From positions 62,001-126,000 of the forward strand of contig NZ_JACHIP010000004.1 in the NCBI RefSeq assembly GCF_014203275.1: a stretch of 64,000 bases of DNA, written 5' to 3'. The translations under genes were made by a program, and so were the position numbers. Of the stretch, positions 9,177-17,231 are shown piece by piece; position 1 is the first letter of the stretch, and each line of letters begins with the position of its first letter. The notes beneath the pieces were generated by a model that was given only the letters and a program-made list of their open reading frames with translations, was not told the origin of the DNA and did no database searches. This DNA is from Granulicella aggregans (lineage in GTDB: Bacteria > Acidobacteriota > Terriglobia > Terriglobales > Acidobacteriaceae).

Positions 9177-9323
9177 CCGGCGGGTGGATACGGCTATCCG
9201 GATGGCTATTATCCCGGGTACTACGGCTTTGGGTATCCGTATGGATATGGGATCGGGATCGGGTACTACGGCGGATTTGGTGGCGGATACCGGGGTGGGT
9301 ATCGAGGACGATTTCGGGGGTAG
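9177..9323 (+). pseudogene. Duplicate of the 3' end of the Gly/Tyr-rich protein gene
   Basis: About 140 bp that repeat the coding sequence of the upstream gene's C-terminus (GYYPGYYGFGYPYGYGIGIG, then GYYGGFGGGYRGGYRG), ending in a stop at 9321-9323. Many differences from the first copy are synonymous (for example GGATATGGGATCGGGATC against GGATACGGTATTGGGATT), so both copies were probably once under protein-level selection. No 5' part is present; the reading frame continues backwards only into the FW1 repeat. It is best read as the remnant of a tandem paralogue or of a longer original tail. Confidence 0.75.
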
Positions 9324-9400
9324 ACGGCATCCGGAGGGCACGCCTGTGACGATTCCGAGCCGAAAGATCTGGGATATCGGGGCGGGATGATCGGGCTCGC

Positions 9401-9457
9401 GGGTCCTTCGACTGCGTCTGGCGCGAAGTGCGCGCCAGACTTCGCTCAGGATGACGG
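9401..9457 (+). repeat. FW2 hairpin, stem GTCTGGCGCG
   Basis: Perfect 10-bp stem GTCTGGCGCG / CGCGCCAGAC (9416-9425 with 9431-9440) inside the constant GGTCCTTCGACTGC and TTCGCTCAGGATGACGG flanks. Confidence 0.9.
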
Positions 9458-9491
9458 AGTTGTGGGGGGAAGGCGGCGATAGACTGGAGGG

Positions 9492-10481
9492 ATGAATTTT
9501 CCAGTTACGCGGTTGAGGCGGTTGAGGAAGACGGAGGCGATGCGGTCGCTGGTGAGGGAGACGCATCTGCGGCCGGAGATGTTGATCTATCCGCTGTTTA
9601 TCTGCCCGGGTGAGGGTGTGCGGAAGCAGATCTTGTCGATGCCGGGGGTGTTCAATCTCTCGGTGGACGAGGCGGTGAAGGAGGCGGCGGAGTGTGCGGC
9701 GCTGGGGATTGGCGGGGTGCTGCTATTCGGGCTGCCAGAGGCAAAGGACGAGCAGGGTTCGGGCGCGTGGGATGCGGATGGGATCACGCAGCGGGCTCTG
9801 AGGGCGATGAAGGCGGACAAGATGCTGGACTCGCTGGTGCTGATTGCGGATGTCTGTTTGTGTGAGTACACGTCGCATGGGCATTGCGGGTTGATCGCGC
9901 GCGATGGTGAGCATTACGCGATTGAGAATGATTCGAGTGTGGCGCTGATTGCGAAGGCGGCGGCTTCGCTGGCCGTCGCCGGCGCCGACATCGTTGCGCC
10001 TTCCGACATGATGGATGGGCGGGTGGAGGCGATTCGGACGGCGCTTGATGCTGCCGGGAAGCAGGACACGCCCATCATGAGCTATGCGGCGAAGTTCGCT
10101 TCGGCATTCTATGGGCCGTTTCGCGAGGCGGCGGATTCTGCGCCGCAGTTCGGGGATCGCAAGACGTATCAGATGGATGGGGCGAATCTGCGCGAGGCGA
10201 TGCGCGAGATCGACCAGGATGTGGCCGAGGGGGCGGACATGGTGCTGATGAAGCCGGCAGGGCCTTACCTGGATGTGATTCGGGCGACTCGGGAGAGGTT
10301 TGATTTGCCAATGGGGGCTTATCAGGTGTCGGGGGAGTACTCGATGCTGCATGCTGCGTTTGAACGCGGGTGGCTTGAGCCGGAGCGGGCGATGATGGAG
10401 TCGCTGCTGAGTATACGGAGGGCCGGGGCGGACTTTATTGTGACTTACTTTGCTAAGGATGCGGCGCGGGTGTTGGGGTGA
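9492..10481 (+). CDS. hemB: Delta-aminolevulinic acid dehydratase (porphobilinogen synthase)
   Basis: A 329-residue enzyme that condenses two 5-aminolevulinate molecules to porphobilinogen in tetrapyrrole/heme synthesis. The two active-site lysines are Lys201 ([15 protein letters not shown]) and Lys254, the Schiff-base lysine ([15 protein letters not shown]). The cysteine cluster Cys122, Cys124 and Cys132 ([15 protein letters not shown]) marks the zinc-dependent type. The length is typical. The start at 9492 gives the usual N-terminus with [18 protein letters not shown]. It stands alone among repeats, with no other heme gene nearby. Confidence 0.97.
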   Translation: MNFPVTRLRRLRKTEAMRSLVRETHLRPEMLIYPLFICPGEGVRKQILSMPGVFNLSVDEAVKEAAECAALGIGGVLLFGLPEAKDEQGSGAWDADGITQRALRAMKADKMLDSLVLIADVCLCEYTSHGHCGLIARDGEHYAIENDSSVALIAKAAASLAVAGADIVAPSDMMDGRVEAIRTALDAAGKQDTPIMSYAAKFASAFYGPFREAADSAPQFGDRKTYQMDGANLREAMREIDQDVAEGADMVLMKPAGPYLDVIRATRERFDLPMGAYQVSGEYSMLHAAFERGWLEPERAMMESLLSIRRAGADFIVTYFAKDAARVLG

Positions 10482-10494
10482 GGTTCCGTGGCGG

Positions 10495-10684
10495 CCCACC
10501 CATGGCTAAAGGCGAGCCATGGGTGGGGCACCCGATTTATGGGGTGAAAGGTACGGGCGGTATGGGTGATGTGAAATCGCTCGGGGTCCTTCGCTTCGCT
10601 CAGGATGACGGCAAGAACAAATGCAATGGCAAAAGCGAAATGCGGGGGTCTTTACACTCCGCTTCGCTCCGGTCGAGATGACGA
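10495..10684 (+). repeat. Cluster FW1 - FW2 (stem-less) - FW3 (stem-less)
   Basis: FW1 at 10495-10533, minimal FW2 at 10583-10611 (flanks joined with no stem), minimal FW3 at 10638-10684. The FW1-to-FW2 linker closely matches the one at 14510-14560 (TGAAAGGT.CGGGCGGTATGG, then TCGCTCGGGG). The FW3 copy runs into the next gene's start codon. Confidence 0.85.
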
Positions 10685-12324
10685 TTTCTTACAGATGGCT
10701 TTGCGCGGTGGTGTCGGGCTCGCTTCTGAGTGCGGAGTTGATGCTGGGACAGGGTGCGCCACGTGGGGCCTCGGCTGACCCCTATGCGGCGAAGCAGATG
10801 CATGATGCGATTGCGGCAGCGCAGGGTGGGGATGAGGCTCGGGCGATTGAGATTGTGCGGGCGCTGGTGGAGCAGCGGCCTCGGTTTGGGCCGGGGCTGA
10901 AGCTGGAGGGGATGCTGCTTGAGGATCAGGGCCAAGCGGGTGAGGCTGCGAAGGCCTATGAGGCGGCGCTGACGCTGTCGCCGAATGATTCGGAGTTGCT
11001 GCTGAAGGCTGGGTCGATGGATCTGGTGGCGGGCAAGGTCCCGCGGGCGGCGGAGTTGTTGAAGCGACGGTTAAGGCTGCTGCCGGGTGATGAGGATGCC
11101 AGCTACTATCTGGCGCAGGCGCTGCACCTTGAAGGCGACAATGACGGTGGGGTCGCGGTGCTGAAGGCGGCGCTGAAGAAGGGCGCGGGTCATCCTGCGA
11201 CGTGGCAGAAGCTGGGGGAGTTGCTGTGCAGCGCGGGGCAGTATGACGAGGCGCTGATTTGGTTGGTAAAGGCGCAGAAGCGTGATGCTTCGCTGGCGCG
11301 AATCCCGTTCGACCTGGCGGTGGCTCAGTTTGGCTTACAGAATCTGAAGGAGGCTGAGGCCGCTGCAGATGAAGAGGCTCGGGTGCAGCCTCAGGACCTT
11401 GAGAACTTGATGCTGCTGGCGACGGTGCGGATCAAGCTGGGGGAGTCTGCGGCGGCTCGCGATGTGTTGCAGGGCGTGGTGAGTGCGCGGCCGAACGATG
11501 CGGCGGCGTTGGTGGCGCTGGGGCATTGTGAGGTGGAGTTGAAGGAGTTTCCGGCTGCGATCGATACGCTGGGGCGGGCGTTGCAGGTCGATCCTACGCA
11601 GACTTTGAGCCACTTCTTTTTGTCGCGGGCTTATGCGGGGGTTGGTAAGAAGGACGAAAGCGAGCACGAGATCGCGGTGTATCGCGAGCTGCAGCAGCAT
11701 CTGGCGTTTGCTCCGGGGGCAGCGGAGGCTAAGCGGAATGATGCTTTGTTGGGACAGACTCGGGGATTGATTGAGAACGGGGATGAGGCTGGGGCTTTTC
11801 GTTTGTTCAAAGACGATGCACGCGGTGCGGTGGGGACGGCTGGAAGTCCCTGGGTGCTGGTGGGGTCGGTGTATCTGTCGATGGGGCGGGTCGAGGATGC
11901 GTCTCGGTGCTTTATGAAGGCGCTGACGGTGGATGCGAAGACTCCGGATGCGAATGCTTATCTGGGGAATATGGCTCTGGAAGCGGGGGATTTATCGCGG
12001 GCTGAGGGGTACTTCAACGCAGAGCGGGAGCGGGACGCGAACCATGTTTTTGCTACGGCGGGGTTGGGGTGGGTGCGGTATCGGCAGGGGAAGTGGTCGG
12101 AGGCTGCGGATTTGATTGGGCGCTCGAAGACTACCGATGCGACGCTGCTTTATCTGGAGTGTGATTCGCTGTTTCGGTTGGGTTTGAGGGAGAAGGCGGT
12201 GTTAGTGGCGGAGGCGGTGGCGGCTTATGGGAAAGGGAATGAGGCTGTGGGGCGGGCTCTGGATGGGTTGTTGAGGCGGAATGGGGCGGCTTCGTTGGCG
12301 GAACGTTTGGTGGTCAAGCGGTGA
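10678..12324 (+). CDS. Secreted tetratricopeptide repeat protein
   Basis: 548 residues. A hydrophobic signal-like N-terminus (MTISYRWLCAVVSGSLLSAE) is followed by about a dozen TPR-like helical pairs; clear units include GEAAKAYEAALTLSPNDSELL, AIDTLGRALQVDPTQTLSHF and ASRCFMKALTVDAKTPDANA. TPRs form protein-binding superhelices, so this is probably a periplasmic scaffold. The start ATG 10678 falls inside the right end of an FW3 repeat (GGTCGAGATGACG), with no good Shine-Dalgarno sequence. The longer frame from 10621 lies wholly in repeat sequence and is unlikely. It is followed by a convergent CRTAC1 gene, the same pairing as at 23828-26750. Confidence 0.85.
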   Translation: MTISYRWLCAVVSGSLLSAELMLGQGAPRGASADPYAAKQMHDAIAAAQGGDEARAIEIVRALVEQRPRFGPGLKLEGMLLEDQGQAGEAAKAYEAALTLSPNDSELLLKAGSMDLVAGKVPRAAELLKRRLRLLPGDEDASYYLAQALHLEGDNDGGVAVLKAALKKGAGHPATWQKLGELLCSAGQYDEALIWLVKAQKRDASLARIPFDLAVAQFGLQNLKEAEAAADEEARVQPQDLENLMLLATVRIKLGESAAARDVLQGVVSARPNDAAALVALGHCEVELKEFPAAIDTLGRALQVDPTQTLSHFFLSRAYAGVGKKDESEHEIAVYRELQQHLAFAPGAAEAKRNDALLGQTRGLIENGDEAGAFRLFKDDARGAVGTAGSPWVLVGSVYLSMGRVEDASRCFMKALTVDAKTPDANAYLGNMALEAGDLSRAEGYFNAERERDANHVFATAGLGWVRYRQGKWSEAADLIGRSKTTDATLLYLECDSLFRLGLREKAVLVAEAVAAYGKGNEAVGRALDGLLRRNGAASLAERLVVKR

Positions 12325-12336
12325 GTTTGTGGTGGA

Positions 12337-12752
12337 CCCACGCATCGCGATAGGGCTGCGATGCATGGGGCACAGAGTGGTGGTGGCATCCCCGCATCTG
12401 GCGGTGAAGCTGCCAGATATGGGGCACCCGGTTTGGTGGTTGAAAGCTCCGAGCGGTGTAAGGGGGTGTGAGCGGTGTGGCGGGTCCTTCGCTTCGCTCA
12501 GGATGACGGCAAAGACAAGAGCAAGAACAACAGCAAGCGCAGGGGCAACGGCAAAAGCAAGAGCAACGGCAAAAGCAAGGGCGACTGCCAATGCGGGGGT
12601 CTCTCCACTGCGCCGTGCGATTAAGCTGCACGGCTTCGGTCGAGATGACGGGTCTTTGGTTGGGGACTCGTGGGTTCGAGTCGAGTGACGCTTGCTTGGT
12701 GTTTGGTGGTGGACCCACCCATGGCCAGGGGCGAGCCATGGGTGGGGCACCC
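12337..12752 (+). repeat. Cluster of five hairpin elements with a purine-rich linker
   Basis: FW1 with stem GCATCGC / GCGATGC at 12337-12373. FW1 variant with stem ATCTGGC / GCCAGAT at 12391-12430. Stem-less FW2 at 12481-12509. A low-complexity linker at 12510-12590 built of GGCAAAAGCAAGAGCAAC-like units. FW3 with stem CCGTGC / GCACGG at 12591-12651. FW1 with CATGGC stem at 12714-12752. They fill the whole gap between converging genes. Confidence 0.88.
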
Positions 12753-12773
12753 AGTCTTGCAGTCGCGACTTGT

Positions 12774-14480
12774 CTAGGGCTTGGGGTCGGGGTGTTCGGT
12801 GATGGTCAGGATCTGGTCGGGCTTGATGTTGTGGAGGGTCTGGTGGATGCCGGTGGGCCAGCGTAGTTCGATGGTGTCGATGACGGTGGAGTCGCCGAGG
12901 CCGAAGTGGACGCGCTTGTCGCTGGAGGAGTTGTAGCTGGTGGCGGTGGTGGCTTCGTTGTATTGGCTGCCCTTTGATGTGGTGATTTTGATTTGGGTGC
13001 CCAGGCCGTCGTGGTTGTCGCCGCCCTTGCTGTTTCTGACGCCTACGAGCTTGAGGATGATCCAGTGGTTGTGGGTGTTCTTGCTGTCGTCGCCAGTGCG
13101 GTTCATTAGGAGTTCGGCGGGGCCGTTTAGGACGGTTACGGCTATGTCGATCCTGCCATCGTTGTTGAAGTCGCCGAAGGCTGCGCCGCGGTGGGGAGCG
13201 GAGAGTTTGAAGGATGGGCCGGCGGTGGGGCTTACGTCTTTGAAGGTCATGCGGCCTGCGTTGCGGAAGATGGCGTTGGGGAGTGGGTAGGGCTGGTGTT
13301 CTGCGATCTCGGCGTTGTCGAGGATGGCGGCGTTGGCGGTGAAGATGTCCTTGAGGCCGTCGTTGTCGAAGTCGAAGGCACCGGTGCCCCAGCCGGTGAG
13401 TTTGACCGTTGAGAGGCTAATGCCGGAGGGGCTGGTGACGTCTTCGAACTGGCCGTCGCCGAGGTTGCGATAGAGGGGGAAGGCGTCGCCAAACATGGCG
13501 GTGTGGAAGATGTCGGGGCGGCCGTCGTTGTCGAGGTCGCGGAAGTCGGCGCCCATGCCGGCGACGGTCTTACCCATCTGGTTGTAGGCGACGCCGGCGG
13601 AGGTGGCCTGGTCGGTGAAGGTGCCGTCACCGTTGTTGTGGAGGAGGAGGTTGGGGAAGGTGTCGTTGGAGACGAAGATGTCGGTGAAGCCGTCGTTGTC
13701 GTAGTCGGCGAAGGCTACGCCCATGCCTTTGCCGATGTAGCTGCCGATCTTCGATTCTTTCGAGACGTCGGTGAAGGTGCCGTCGCCGTTGTTGCGGTAG
13801 AGGATGTTGGGGAGGCCGGCGAAGTCGTCGGGTGAGCAGTAGGTGACGATCTTGTGGGTGCTGCAGCTGGCGGCGGTTTTGAGGTCGTAGTTGAGGTAGT
13901 TGACGACGAAGAGGTCGAGCAGGCCGTCGTGGTTGTAGTCGATCCAGCCGGCGGTGACGGACCAGGCTTTGCCGATGCCGGGGATGATGCCGGTGACGCC
14001 GGCTTTGGCGGTGATGTCGGTGAAGGTGCCGTTGCCGTTGTTGCGGAGGAGCTGGTTGTGGTTGACCCCGGTGATGTAGAGGTCGGTGAAGCCGTCGTTA
14101 TCGAAGTCGGCGGCGGCGACGCCCATGGAGTAGCCGATGCCTCCGACGCCGGCTTTTTCGGTGACGTCGGTGAAGGTTCCGTTGCCGTTGTTGTGGAAGA
14201 GGCGGTTGAGGAAGGCGGGGTTGGACTTTTCGAGGGAGGGGATCTCGGCGCCGTTGGTGAAGAAGAGGTCGAGGAGGCCGTCGTTGTCGTAGTCGAAGGC
14301 GGCTACGCCTCCGGTCATGGTCTCGATGGAGTAGCGGTGCGGGCTGGTGCTGCTGTGGAGGGTGAAGGCTAGGTGGGATTCGGGGGCGGTGTTGGTGAAG
14401 GTGATGGTGGGTGTGGGTTTGGATTGGGCTGAGAGGAGGGTTGTGGCCAGGGTGATTGCGGTGGCGATTCGCCCACCCAT
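12774..14480 (-). CDS. CRTAC1-family FG-GAP/VCBS and ASPIC-UnbV secreted protein
   Basis: 568 residues. A signal-like N-terminus (GRIATAITLATTLLSAQS) precedes a beta-propeller made of FG-GAP/VCBS repeats, each with a calcium-loop pattern such as DYDNDGLLDLFFTN, DFDNDGFTDLYITG and DLDNDGRPDIFHT, alternating with LFHNNGNGTFTDVTEKAG. It ends in an ASPIC/UnbV domain (DTIELRWPTGIHQTLHNI). Such proteins are exported; their activity is not established. The only sensible start, ATG 14480, lies inside the FW1 hairpin, and no Shine-Dalgarno sequence precedes it. The longer frame from 14666 reads through two repeats and is unlikely. The repeat seems to have replaced the original 5' end. Confidence 0.88.
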   Translation of the reverse strand: MGGRIATAITLATTLLSAQSKPTPTITFTNTAPESHLAFTLHSSTSPHRYSIETMTGGVAAFDYDNDGLLDLFFTNGAEIPSLEKSNPAFLNRLFHNNGNGTFTDVTEKAGVGGIGYSMGVAAADFDNDGFTDLYITGVNHNQLLRNNGNGTFTDITAKAGVTGIIPGIGKAWSVTAGWIDYNHDGLLDLFVVNYLNYDLKTAASCSTHKIVTYCSPDDFAGLPNILYRNNGDGTFTDVSKESKIGSYIGKGMGVAFADYDNDGFTDIFVSNDTFPNLLLHNNGDGTFTDQATSAGVAYNQMGKTVAGMGADFRDLDNDGRPDIFHTAMFGDAFPLYRNLGDGQFEDVTSPSGISLSTVKLTGWGTGAFDFDNDGLKDIFTANAAILDNAEIAEHQPYPLPNAIFRNAGRMTFKDVSPTAGPSFKLSAPHRGAAFGDFNNDGRIDIAVTVLNGPAELLMNRTGDDSKNTHNHWIILKLVGVRNSKGGDNHDGLGTQIKITTSKGSQYNEATTATSYNSSSDKRVHFGLGDSTVIDTIELRWPTGIHQTLHNIKPDQILTITEHPDPKP

Positions 14481-14605
14481 GGCCAGGTGCGAGCCATGGG
14501 TGGGGCACCCGGGTTCGTGGCTGAAAGGTTCGGGCGGTATGGGTGCAGGAGAATCGCTCGGGGTCCTTCGACTGCGGCGCTTTGCGCCTTCGCTCAGGAT
14601 GACGG
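14472..14605 (+). repeat. FW1 and FW2 hairpins overlapping a gene start
   Basis: FW1 (CATGGC stem) at 14472-14510 overlaps the first codons of the minus-strand CRTAC1 gene. FW2 at 14561-14605 has a short stem GGCGC / GCGCC. The linker closely resembles the one at 10534-10582. Confidence 0.9.
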
Positions 14606-14751
14606 TTTTATTTCGGTTCGGAGTCATGGGCGGTACGGCCTTCATCTTGCCAAGGTAAAGATACATGCCTTTTGTGGGAGTTCAACGAGGATTGTTTTGC
14701 CAAGGTTGCAGGCTAGCCGGTAGAGTGTTGAAGACCAAAAGGACAGCCAGA

Positions 14752-17049
14752 ATGTATCGAATCAAACGTTTGTTCTCCGTGTTTTCTTGTGGCGTATCGC
14801 TTCTTGCGGCGGCTTGTGCCGTGAACACTGCGGGGCTTTATGCCCAGAGCTCGAAGGCTCCTAGCGAGGTTGAGGTGAATCGTTTTGTCGATTCGCTGAT
14901 GAAGAAGATGACGCTGGGCGAGAAGATCGGGCAGATGGAACAGACGGCTGGGCAGCCGATGTATACGCCTGCGGCGAAGGCTGAAGAGCTGGTGCGGACG
15001 GGAGGGACGGGGAGCTTTCTATTTTTCACGGACCCGGTGCGGATCAATGAGCTGCAGAAGATTGCGGTGACGGAGTCGCGGCTGCATATCCCGTTGATCT
15101 TCGGGTATGACGTGATTCATGGGTTCAGGACGATTGCGCCGATCCCGCTGGCGATGGCCTCTTCGTGGGACCCGGCGCTGGTGACGCGGACGCAGGGCAT
15201 GGCAGCGCAGGAGGCTCGGGCGGCGGGCGTGGAGTGGGCGTTCGCGCCGATGGTGGACATTGCGCGGGATGCGCGGTGGGGACGGATCATGGAAGGCGCG
15301 GGCGAGGACCCGGTGCTGGGCGAGGCGATTGCGGCGGCGCAGGTGAAGGGGTTTCAGGGCGAGTATGTGGGGACGCCGGAGCACATTCTGGTTTCGGTGA
15401 AGCACTTTGCGGGGTATGGCGGCGGAGTGGGCGGACGCGACTATGACAGCGTCGATCTCTCTGAAGAGCAGTTGCAGAATACGTACCTGCGGCCTTACAA
15501 GGCGGCGGTAGATGCGGGCGCGGCTACGGTGATGTCGGCGTACATGGATTTGAACGGGGTTCCGGCGACGGGTAATAAGTGGTTGCTGGACGATGTGCTG
15601 CGCAAAGAGTGGAAGTTCAAGGGCTTCGTGGTGAGCGACTGGGCGAGCGTGGAGAGCCTGAAGACGCATGGGTTCGCAGCGGACGCAGAGGATGCGGCGG
15701 TGCGGGCGGCGAATGCCGGCGTGAACATGGAGATGACGACCTCGAACTATCGCGACAACCTGGCGGACGCGGTGAAGAAGGGGCTGGTTAAGGAAGCGCA
15801 GATCGATGCGCTGGTGAAGCCGATTCTTGCGATGAAGTACAGGCTGGGATTGTTCGAACATCCTTATGCGGGCATGGATCACTTCAAGGCGGTGACGGGA
15901 TCGGCTGAACAGAGGACGGCTGTGCGTGAGGCTGCGGAGCAGACCGCAGTGTTGCTGCGGAATGAAGGGAATGCGTTGCCGCTTTCCGCTGCGTTGAAGT
16001 CCGTTGCAGTCATAGGCCCGCTGGGCGATAGCAAGCTGGATACGCTGGGGTCGTGGGCGATTCATGGCGATCGTGAGAATGTAGTCACCGTTGCTCAGGG
16101 GATTCGTGAGGCTTTGCCGGGAGCTACGGTGACGGCGGTGAAGGGTGTCGAGATCGAGCGTGGGTCGGCGACGATCTTCGATGAGCAGGTGCCACCTACG
16201 CCGGTGACGTTGACGACTCCTGAGGCGAAGGAGGCTGAGTTTCAACGAGCGATTGCTGCGGCGAAGAGCGCGGACGTTGCGGTGATGGTGTTGGGTGAGG
16301 CTCAGACGATGAATGGCGAGCGGGCTTCGCGGGCGAGCCTTACGCTGCCGGGGGAGCAGCAGCGGTTGCTCGAGGCTGTGGTGGCGACGGGCAAGCCGGT
16401 GGTGCTGGTGCTGATGACGGGAAGGCCGCTGGATTTGAACTGGGCTTCGACGCATGTGCCGGCGATTCTGAACGTGTGGTACCCGGGGTCGGAGGGTGGC
16501 CATGCTGTGGCGAATCTTCTGTTTGGGAAGGCGAACCCTAGTGGGCACCTGACGGTGAGCTGGCCCCGTGCGGCGGGGCAGGAGCCGCTGTTCTACAACC
16601 GCTATCTGACGCAGATTCCGGATGATGTTGCGGGGAGGTACTGGGATATGCCTAGCACTCCGCTGTATGTGTTTGGGTATGGGTTGAGTTATTCGAAGTT
16701 TGAAGTGAGCGATCTGAAGCTGGTTTCGGGGACGGTTGCTGGCGATGGGACGCTGAAGGTTAGTGTTACTTTGAAGAACTTATCCGACGTGGCTGGGGCT
16801 GAGGTGGTGCAGCTTTATACGCACCAGCGGGCGGGGAGTGCTTCGCGGCCGGTTCGGGAGTTGAAGGCGTTCACCAAGATCGCGCTGGGGGCGAATGAGA
16901 CGAAGACTGTGGAGCTTGCGGTGAAGGCGGAGGAGCTTTCGTTCTGGAGTCCTTCGACTCATAAGAGAGCGCTGGAGCCGGGGGCGTTTGATGTTTGGGT
17001 TGGAGTGGATTCGAGCGCGGGGCTGCATGGGGAGTTTTCGGTGAGGTAG
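14752..17049 (+). CDS. Beta-glucosidase, glycoside hydrolase family 3
   Basis: A 765-residue secreted GH3 enzyme, probably periplasmic, that removes glucose or related sugars from beta-linked oligosaccharides. The signal peptide is MYRIKRLFSVFSCGVSLLAAA. Domains in order: GH3 TIM barrel (RFVDSLMKKMTLGEKIGQM; KHFAGYGG with Lys217-His218; nucleophile Asp296 in GFVVSDWASV), the alpha/beta sandwich (NEGNALPLSA, VLGEAQTMNGERASR), and a C-terminal fibronectin-III-like domain (GAEVVQLYTHQRAGS). I chose ATG 14752 because AAAAGGA lies 8 bases upstream; the frame from 14665 lacks a plausible signal. A CAAACGTTTG palindrome lies in codons 4-7, suggesting control by the nearby LacI-type protein. Confidence 0.95.
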   Translation: MYRIKRLFSVFSCGVSLLAAACAVNTAGLYAQSSKAPSEVEVNRFVDSLMKKMTLGEKIGQMEQTAGQPMYTPAAKAEELVRTGGTGSFLFFTDPVRINELQKIAVTESRLHIPLIFGYDVIHGFRTIAPIPLAMASSWDPALVTRTQGMAAQEARAAGVEWAFAPMVDIARDARWGRIMEGAGEDPVLGEAIAAAQVKGFQGEYVGTPEHILVSVKHFAGYGGGVGGRDYDSVDLSEEQLQNTYLRPYKAAVDAGAATVMSAYMDLNGVPATGNKWLLDDVLRKEWKFKGFVVSDWASVESLKTHGFAADAEDAAVRAANAGVNMEMTTSNYRDNLADAVKKGLVKEAQIDALVKPILAMKYRLGLFEHPYAGMDHFKAVTGSAEQRTAVREAAEQTAVLLRNEGNALPLSAALKSVAVIGPLGDSKLDTLGSWAIHGDRENVVTVAQGIREALPGATVTAVKGVEIERGSATIFDEQVPPTPVTLTTPEAKEAEFQRAIAAAKSADVAVMVLGEAQTMNGERASRASLTLPGEQQRLLEAVVATGKPVVLVLMTGRPLDLNWASTHVPAILNVWYPGSEGGHAVANLLFGKANPSGHLTVSWPRAAGQEPLFYNRYLTQIPDDVAGRYWDMPSTPLYVFGYGLSYSKFEVSDLKLVSGTVAGDGTLKVSVTLKNLSDVAGAEVVQLYTHQRAGSASRPVRELKAFTKIALGANETKTVELAVKAEELSFWSPSTHKRALEPGAFDVWVGVDSSAGLHGEFSVR
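14763..14772. promoter_or_regulatory. LacI-type operator candidate at the GH3 gene start
   Basis: Perfect 10-bp palindrome CAAACGTTTG, 11 bases inside the GH3 coding sequence. Its core AAACGTTTGTT is identical to the site upstream of the TonB-dependent receptor at 20184-20198. Confidence 0.5.
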
Positions 17050-17060
17050 GAGCGGATCTA

Positions 17061-17213
17061 TCCCGGGCTAAAGCCCCTTTTTGGGGGATGCGGTTTACCG
17101 CGGGCTGAAGCCCGCTGCTACTCCTTTTGTTCGTGGGGCGTTGGGATCGCTGCTGCCTGTGAGTTTGTGGCGGACCCACCCATGGCCAAAGGCTTGCCAT
17201 GGGTGGGGCACCC
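17061..17213 (+). repeat. Two FW4 elements and an FW1 hairpin
   Basis: FW4 copies at 17061-17085 (CCCGGGCTAAAGCCCC) and 17095-17124 (CGCGGGCTGAAGCCCGCTGC then TACTCC). FW1 (CATGGC / GCCATG) at 17175-17213. They sit between converging GH3 and lacI-type genes. Confidence 0.88.
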
Positions 17214-17231
17214 GTCTTCGTGGCTGAAAGG

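Noticed and set aside
12661..12700. GGGTTCGAGTC resembling a tRNA T-loop
   Set aside because: No matching acceptor, D or anticodon arms around it; it is part of repeat-rich intergenic sequence.
13503..14372. Val/Gly/Asp-rich plus-strand frames opposite the CRTAC1 gene
   Set aside because: They are shadow frames made by the strand's G/T-rich composition; the minus-strand FG-GAP repeats are unmistakable.
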